Positions 48,501-57,500 of a stretch of DNA of 64,000 bases are shown one piece after another. Origin of the DNA: Vitellaria paradoxa. Taxonomy: Eukaryota > Streptophyta > Magnoliopsida > Ericales > Sapotaceae. The notes below the pieces were generated by a model. It was given only the letters and a program-made list of their open reading frames with translations. It was not told where the DNA came from and ran no database searches. Within the stretch, counting starts at the first letter, position 1. Every line of letters begins with the position of its first letter. The DNA is taken from positions 2,506,199 to 2,570,198 of the forward strand of contig CM034238.1 in the NCBI GenBank assembly GCA_019916065.1, read 5' to 3'. Made by a program: the position numbers and the translations under genes.

Positions 48501-51500
48501 AGTTGTAGGTCGATAAAGAGAGAGATGAGAGTTGGACGTCGCCCCTTTATCTTTTGTGCAGTGTCTGTTGAGGGAGAAGAACATACGCAGTACTGATGAT
48601 GCACGGATTTCATGCCTGGGCAAGATGAATTGATAGCTTATTTTCCATTTTTGGTTTAGAGAATTTGTTTCTGAATCATCTTTGCACTATTTGAGAGTGT
48701 GGGCGAGCTCAAATTTTTACACCCCTCCCCCCCCCCTCAGACCAAAAAAAGAAAAATGAAAAGAGAGGTGTTTCAATAGTGTCTCCTTGATGTGAATGCT
48801 TCCTCGTGACATGGTATTTAGTCTGTCAAACCAGCTATACTATATTATTGATAGAATCAGTTCCTGATTTGAATGGAAGCTCTATTTATCTTCTGCTATC
48901 TGCACAAAAATCATGTGCTGATGCTACCTTCCTCCCCATAAATATCTCCTGTTTAATGTGGTAAATTTTACATCCTGAGTTAGTATTCATACTATTGTCA
49001 ACCCTCCCAGTTTTATAGTGTTGATGATATCATACAAAAGTAGCTTTGTATGTGGAGGCTGTTATCTTTCTACATGATATTTAGCCTTCTTAAGACTTTC
49101 TGATTACATCAAATAAATCATGGATGTATTTGTTAACCACAATAATGATTAAATAATTGGTGAGCTGTTTCCAGATAATCCATATGCTACAGCTGATAAA
49201 TGGCTTGTCAAGGAGAATCTTCCTCTATCCTATCGTCAACAAATTGTGGAGTTCATACTCCAAAATACTGGACAAAGAGAATTTGTTCTTGATTCATCAT
49301 TTCGTGATCCTTTCACTGGCTGTAAGTATCATATGGCCGCTGGAGTTGATTTATGAAGGAAAATTCCCCAATTTTGCTTGATTTTAATGTGAAAAATGTT
49401 CTTTCCTTTTATATTTCAGCTAGTGCGTATGTACCAGGAGAACCATCCAACAAGCATGGTGCGTGTTTAATGTTGAGAAGGAGCATTGCCACTTCTTAGT
49501 TTTCCAATGTTTATGATAATTCTGTTCTTGTGAACTCTCCACGCAACTTCTTATTTCCTGTTAACTCTCTGCATAACTTCCTACATCCTGTTAACTCTCT
49601 GCACAACTTCCTATATGGTACTACAGTGACACTAATATTTTGCACATTTTTGCTCAAATAACAGCTACCTTGGCAAAACCTACTTTCAAGCATGTTCCCA
49701 AGGTATGCACCTTTAGGCTTTCCCTTTTATACTTGCACTATTCTTTTTCACATTTTTTTTTTCCATATCCCAATATATTGCTTCAAATGCACTCTTTTGA
49801 AATTGCATGGTCATGTAAATTGGGTCCTTTGTTTGGATGAAAAAAGTATAAAGGTCATGAATTATATAAGCTCACATGCTAGAAATATATGTCCTGCTTA
49901 GCTTGGTCTGCCCTTGATTATATTTTTTCATTATAAATGTTGTTTCCAGAAAGGGATGCTTGTCTTTGATGTTGCCCAATTTGATGGGATTCTAAAAAAG
50001 ATTTCTGAGTTCAACAGTGCTCTGCTGTCTGACCCGGTAGGTTCCCCCTCACTCCTCCCCCCCCCCCCCAAAAAGAAAAAAACAGTACTTTTGTTTTGTT
50101 ACTATTTTTTTCTGTTCGTTCATTTCTGTTTGGTGCTTGTAATCCTCCCATTTCTATGAGCATTACCAACAGCCTCCCTATCTGCAAATTTAAGGAATGT
50201 CTCAAAAAATTATCACCCAGCAGCTTTATCATCCTCATTCCCTATACCCACTTTTGTTCCCCAAATGCAGGAAATGAAAAAGGCATTCCCTATGTCTCCG
50301 AAACAGTATTTGTTACTCTCTCCTCATGCTACGGCAGTATTCCCTACTGATTGTTCGTATTACACAGCAATTAAAGGTCAGGCAAAAAAGAAAAAAAAAA
50401 ACTAGCTTTTTTCAGTTCCCCAAACACACTAATTAGCTCCACTTTGCAAAAGGAAAAAGTTTGCTTTTTCATAGAAAAGCAGGTTAGGAGTTCACCTGGC
50501 TTTTTAGATACAAACAACTGTTAAAACTTGAAACATATATACAAATTTTAATGATGTAGGAAATTTGGATAAGGAATCTGCTAAGTAAACATGGCTGAAA
50601 GTGAATCGCTGTGCTGTAGAATGAACTGTAGCACACCTGAATAGGGATAGGGAAACAGTATGCTTTAAGGCTATGTTTGGTACGTGGAAATGGAATGGAA
50701 TAGAATAAAATCCATTTCCACTTTAGCCTATTTTCATGTTTGGTATCAAAAAATTAAGTTGGAATGCTATTCCATGGGAATAACCATTCCTACATTAAGT
50801 GGGAAAAGGCATTCCACAATTTAAGTGATGGAATAGCCATTCCATTGCAATCAAAATTTGATTCAAAAACTGAAAAAAATAAAAATAAAAATACAAGCAA
50901 CTACTTTGTAATAAAAAAATTTTCTTAAGTGCTTCTTTGGGTTGTAAAATTACCATTTTACCCTTTGACCTTATTTTCGAATTAAATCCGAACTCGGGCT
51001 GTAAAATGACTGTTTTACCCCAAGTTTTGTTTTTTGTTTTTTTTTTCAAATTCATATTTCGGGCTTCCGAAAGGATAATAAAAATATTCTTTTATATTAC
51101 TTAATAACTAAGCAAATTTTGATCTAATTCAAACTCAGGCTGTAAAATGACCATTTTACTTCTGGGCTCGTTTTTTGCCCAAATTTACCTTTTGGGCTTC
51201 CCATAAGGATAAAAAATATTTATTGATGTCTTTTTTGATAATTAATAAAATTTGATCTTAATCTGAACTCAAATTGTAAAATGATGATTTTACCCTTGAG
51301 TTATTTTTTGTCCAAATTCACATTCTAAGCTGTTCAACAGGCTAAAAAAATATCCTTGACATATTTCTGAATAATTAAACAAATTTCAGTTCGATCTGAA
51401 TTCAGAGTAAAATGACTATTTTGCCCCTGGGCCCTTTTTGGGCCAAATTTGTATTTTAGGCATCCCAAAAGACTAAAAAATATTTATTGACATGTTTCTT

Positions 51501-54500
51501 AGTAGTTTAGAAAATTTTAGCCCAATTCGAACTTGAATTGTAAAATGACAGTTTTACCTCTAAACCTTTTTTTTACTCATATTCGCGTTAAGAAAATAAA
51601 ATTTATTTTTATAGCTTTTAAAAAAAAATTATAATAGTTTTTATTATATTTCATTTTATTTCATTATTGAAATTTGTAATCAAATTTTGAAATTTTGGAT
51701 GTCTATTCGATTCCCCATTATTTTCATGTTGGCAACCAAGCAAAGGAATGGAATGAGCATTCCATTCCATTCCCACCTCTTATTCCATTCTATTCTATTC
51801 CATTCCCACACACCAAACATAGCCAAAGTCTTTTTGAAATCTGAACTGCAAAATTTGACAGTGTTAAGAACATGACTCTAGTATTCTTCTGTATTAAAGA
51901 TGTTTAGTTCTACACTCTTATCTTAGTTTCCTAAATGATGGATCTGCTGAATAATCTTTTAAAGGAGAAAAAGAGCTTGTCGCTGCTTGAGGATGAGCTT
52001 TTGAGATTGGGTGCAATTGTTAAAATTCTGAAGGACACGTCGCATTATCACTGCAGTAGATTTTCAGATGTTGACTTTGATTTGTTGCTGAAATTGATTG
52101 AAACATGGCCACATGCAATGATATTTCCAGGTGAGCTTGCATTGTTGAATGTTAATAGTTTGTGGTTCACTACTTCATATCTTTCCTCTGCCTTATAATT
52201 GTCATCAATTTCATTTGTCTAATGATTCCACGCTACAGTTAGCTGGGTTTTATGTTTGTTACGTTGAAGTAGGATCCTTTGATGAAGACTTTCTGTACTT
52301 TTTATTGATTCTACATGTCACATCTGCATTTTTATTAAGAGTTCATGAATGGTGCTCTATTCGCTTGTTTCTTAGCAACCACATAACACTTAAATATGTG
52401 CTTCAGTTACTTAGGTGTTAGGTATTGGTAACTTGATTGTGTAATTTTAGGTCACAAGTTTTTAGTTTAGTTGAGGAGGCACCAATGGAAGAGAAGTTGA
52501 GGGAAGATCGTTTAATATGGTTTGGTCATGTCCATTATAGACTTAGAAATGCACCAATAAGAAAGAGCTGGTGGATTCGAGTAGAAGGGGTAAAAGTGAC
52601 AAATGGTAGATCTAAGATTAGATGGACCAAAATTGTGAAAAAATAACTCATTTCATATAAACTCATGGAAAATATAACTCATGGCAAAAATGAATGGAGG
52701 AATAGGATTCATGTAGCTGATCCCAACTCATTTGGGAATAAGGCTTTGTTGAGTTGACCATTATTGGTTTAGAGGGTTTGATCCTCTTGTGGGAATTCTG
52801 GATAGGAGGCGCAAGCAGTTGCGTGGAAATTGTAAGACAATTTGCATCTTGAGGCTTTTTAGTAATATTGGATGTGTTACAAACATGGTGGCAGAGTTGT
52901 GGCAGTTTTGAAGGCTCTAGATGTGAATAGATTGAATGTACACTGGTCTGAGTTGATCCAATTGTCAGAGCTGCTGGAGTATGATATACAGTGGCATTCT
53001 TTTTTTCCCCAGTTTAATCTTCTTTTAAGAATCATAGATTTGCTAAGGGGGGGGGGGGAATTTGGATGCGCGAGTTGCAAAATATTTGAAGGGAGGCAAA
53101 TTTTTGTTCACAGATTAGCTGGCTGGGAGTCTGGTGAATTCCCTGTAAGCCTTCATGTCTTCCAGAAGTCCCTTGCTTGAGTTGGATCATTCCTAACTAT
53201 GGACTGGTAGGGTGCTGCCTTACCTTGGTGCTGGGGTTTAGTTCTTGAAGCCTATTGAAAGAAATTAAGTCAATGGAAATAATAAGTTGTCCATTCTCTA
53301 ACAAAAGTTTTTAGATGAGATGGTGGGTAACACTCAAGCATAGTATTAGAGCAAGCAAAAGGTCCTGAGTTCAAACGTTATTGCCACAAAAAAAGGGTCA
53401 GTTGTTCATGTGTTTGATTTTGACCCCTTTAAAAAAGTTAGATCGGCCACACATGAGTAGACATGCTGAGAGAAATTAGGTCAATATAAATAATAAAGTT
53501 GGTAATTTCCTAACAACTTAAGCTTTTGTGTGAGATGGTGGCTCATCTAACAAAGCCCTATCATATACCTCTCACAACCACCAAAATTACTCACCCGCCT
53601 GCACGTGCACATTTACACACGGAAGTGTTTCTTCCATTTATTTTGGTTCTCTTGTACATAAGAAGTTTTAGATAACATTTTGGCTAGGCAATATCCTGAT
53701 TAATTGGTTGTGTAGGTATTGCTTTCTTTCAGTTCCTAGCACCACTTGTTATAATTCGTTTGTATTTTTTTTTAATGTGAATTTTGCATCTCATAAGATG
53801 CTAATGCTTTGCTCACATAATTTGATTCATATACAATTTAATTCATGCATTTTTGTTGTTTGCATCCATGGCATTAATGCACTCACTTGGTTAATTTGAT
53901 CTATTCTGTTTCTGCAGTTATTGATGTCTTGAGGATGATCATTCTGCACCCAGATGGGGCTACTAGGCTACTCAGGCACATTGATGATAGAAATGGTATC
54001 TAATTTAGATACATATTTTAAATTCCATTTTATGACAAAGGCTGTGTTGGAAACTTGTTCAAATAATGTCATTATGCAATTCTCGTCATTATCATGTGTA
54101 ATAACTATCATTTTATTGTTAATCACAACTGAAATAAACCTTAAGATGGTGCTAGATCATACCAAATGATCCCAGAACTGCTCCTTAAAGCTGGTCAGGT
54201 TGGAGAACCGGCCCATGACATGTAGCTAAACTTTAGTAGTGCAGTTTTTTTGTTGTATGTTTTTGTTCAAGTTTGGCTTTTACGAAAGAGGTTTTCTGTT
54301 TTAAGCAGATATACTAATGGAGATGATCAAGATTGCTACTGCAAGTCACCTTCCAGCAAATCTTCTGACCAGCATCCGTGTTGTGACTAACCTCTTCAAA
54401 AATTCATGCCACTATCAGTGGTTGCAAAAGCATCGTAGTGAGGTTAGAAATATTTATCTACGATCAACTGTGATGTTAGAATGCAAAATAGAAATTGAAC

Positions 54501-57500
54501 TTGATTGGTCTATGGGAAAGGTTACACTGATAGCCACAATCTAATGAGAAGCTTAGGTGGCATTTGGTTTGCTTTTCTATTTTTTGTTTTCTATTTTATG
54601 TGTTTTACGTTTTAAAAATTCCAAAGCAAAGAAACAGAAAATACTCTATTTGTCTTATTTTAAGATTTTTCTTGTTTTATGTTGAAAACGCTCAAAACGA
54701 CTTTTTGCCATTTTTCATTTTATGTGTAAACTCATTTTCTGATTTCTAAAATAAATTTTGAAAATACAAGTGACTAAATACGTTTTAGCTGTTTCCCTTG
54801 TTTCAAAAGCGCAAAATGGCAAATGCACTCAAAACAGAAAACAGAAAACAAAAAATAGAAAAACAAACCAAATGACATCTTAAGTGTTTGGGTTTCAGAG
54901 GGGCAATTTTATTATTTACTTTACTATTTATACTCTCAACATACCCCCTCACGTGTAGTTAAGACTAACATTTTGACAAGGCCAAATACATGCGACTATT
55001 GATTTTTGGAATTGACAATGATGTTTAAACTTTTATCTGCTGCCCCAACTGATTTGGAAAATTACGCAGACACTGTTGATTTTGCTTCTGAGTACTTGTA
55101 AGTGATTTAAATAACCTTATACAGTGTGAAGAGCTTATTTTTGTCCCTTTTCTGTAGTTGGTTGGTGGGGTTACAGAGCTGGACTTTCTTTCTTTTTTGT
55201 CATTTGTTAGTATAGTCTTTGTTGGTTGCTATATTCTTGGTTGGCATTTCCTCTGCCACCTGGACATGATCAATGAGTTGGTGTTACCCAACTACAATGC
55301 TCGATCAGTTTGGTGGAGTAGGACAATAAAAGAAGGGAAAAGAGTGTGTGCATGTTTCTTGTTGTTGCTAAGGCTGAAATAGGTTGGGAGAAGGTAGGAT
55401 TGAGCTTTGTTTTCTCTCTCTCTCTCGGGCTTGTTTGGATTAAGCAGCCTTGTTTTACTTTCTCCTTTTGCAATAGTTATTTCCTGTTGGAATTAATATC
55501 TCAATTGACTTCTTAGTTTCAAGATGCATTATGCCCGTTGCTTCTCTCACTTTTTGTTTTTAATCTTTTAGTCTCTGTACTTTATATATGCTTTTGCACC
55601 AGTTCTATTGTATGCACAAAAAGACATGCTGATTTTTCTGTTTATTGTTTTGGCAGATTCTTGATGTATTCTCCAGTTGTTATTCATCTTCAAATAAGCC
55701 AGTCCAAGTGTCTTATGCAACCTTGGTTCTTAAGTAAGTGGCACTTTTAACTGCTTTATTTTTCTGACCAGCGTATCCCTGTGTAATATTGAGCATTGAC
55801 TGGTGTCTAATTTCTTTATTTAATAAGTAAAGGATTTTTATCAACAGCATCAAGGGGATGCCACTCATGGTGCAAAACAGGGACTATGCCACCTGTGATA
55901 CAAAGCAGGGACTAGCCCTTCTATACACCCTTGGTTTGTCTAATTCTTGAAATTAGGATTTTTATTTTATTATTTTCCCATGGCTGATATGCTTTAGAGC
56001 TAGGCTTAACACACACACTACGTGCATGCCCGCTAGAATAGGTCCATTAACAGAGAAAGTGATTAGTTATTAAGTTGTTTACTTGTTTGTAATCACAAAA
56101 TTACCCTTTATTATTTAAAGCTAAAAAATTGTTCTAAATGATGTAATTTGGTGAAATATTTTGGCAATTGTTTCCTAGTAAAAATGTGACAACTTCATTG
56201 TGTGGCTTCACCAACCCTTTTTGTGTTTCCTTATTAATATAGTATTGGGTTATATCACGCTGTGCTTGTGTAACTTGGGCTTCAGCTTTCATTTTTCCGT
56301 TTGTAGTTTGAGATGAATCATTCCTGCGTATGTATATATATATATATATATATGGATATATAGAGAGAGGAGGGATAGATATTGTTTGTTTCCATCTTTA
56401 ATATTGGATTTATCATTTGTGAGCATTTCAGTTACGCTGTGCTATTGATTGAAAATAAGGACCAAGAAGGCCAGTCCCAAGTTCTTTCTGCAGCTCTTGA
56501 GGCAAGTCTTTGCTTTCCTGACGTTATTACTTTTAAAATTTACATTGAAGCATTGGGGGGTATCACACCCAGTTACATGGTTTTGATGTGGATTTGGTTA
56601 TTACTAATTTTACATGGTCAGTTGAGGTTATCAGAAAATGGCATAACTAGTGTTTTTTGACAGATTGCAGAGGAGGAAAATCTTGAAGCTGATTCAAAGT
56701 TTAGGGCTTTAGTTGCCATTGGATCGCTGGTACGCTTTAATTACTGAATTAGTTGTTATGCTTAGTCTAGCATTTCCCTCAAAAAAAGTGTTAGTTTTGG
56801 CTATCTGTGAGATTTGCGTGGCTACTGAAATTGGGTGTGTTTGGAATTGTATAAATTTGTAAAAGTTAGTGTCTTGTATTTTGTGCAGTGGGTAAAAAAT
56901 TTAAATTTTACAATCTTGTAATTCGTGTTTATAGAGATTTGTAGAGTTTTATATTTTTTTGTTTAACTCCAAACAGTGTCATTATTGTTATGTTTAATGT
57001 GGTGATTGGCTCTGAAGATAGTAAGTTTTGGTTATCTGTTAAGACTTATGATGGGCGTGCCCATGTGTTATTTATGTGAATGCATGTAGAAAAGAAATGT
57101 TCCCCTTATGATGCTAGGCTTTCTGGTTCAACATTGGAAACTTTTTAATTTGCTATATATTTAGGTTTGATTTGCAGTGAATGTTTGGACACTGTTAGTC
57201 TCCACCCCACTATGTTTTCCTCCACATGTGTATATGAGATGCCCAAACAATATCCATGCTACCTGTAGGACAAAATTCAACTCCTAATTAGTAAGCCTTG
57301 GTCCCAACAGCTTGGGGGTAGGCCGCAAGAATTTGTCCTCTCGCAGCCACAAAGCATACTCTTAACCATCTTCGCACCCTTTTTTGGCCACTTAAATTTG
57401 GTTTAGATTCCATTCCATCTACAGCAGTACATTATGTGGTCAAGCCATTTTAGTCAATTTCCTATCAATATTTCTGTTGTAATTTTCACTTACGAGTACC

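Noticed and set aside
50938..51560. Regular repeats that could suggest a CRISPR-like array
   Set aside because: The period is about 135 bp with diverged units and no spacer pattern, in a plant genome and inside TIRs. It is a tandem repeat within a transposon.
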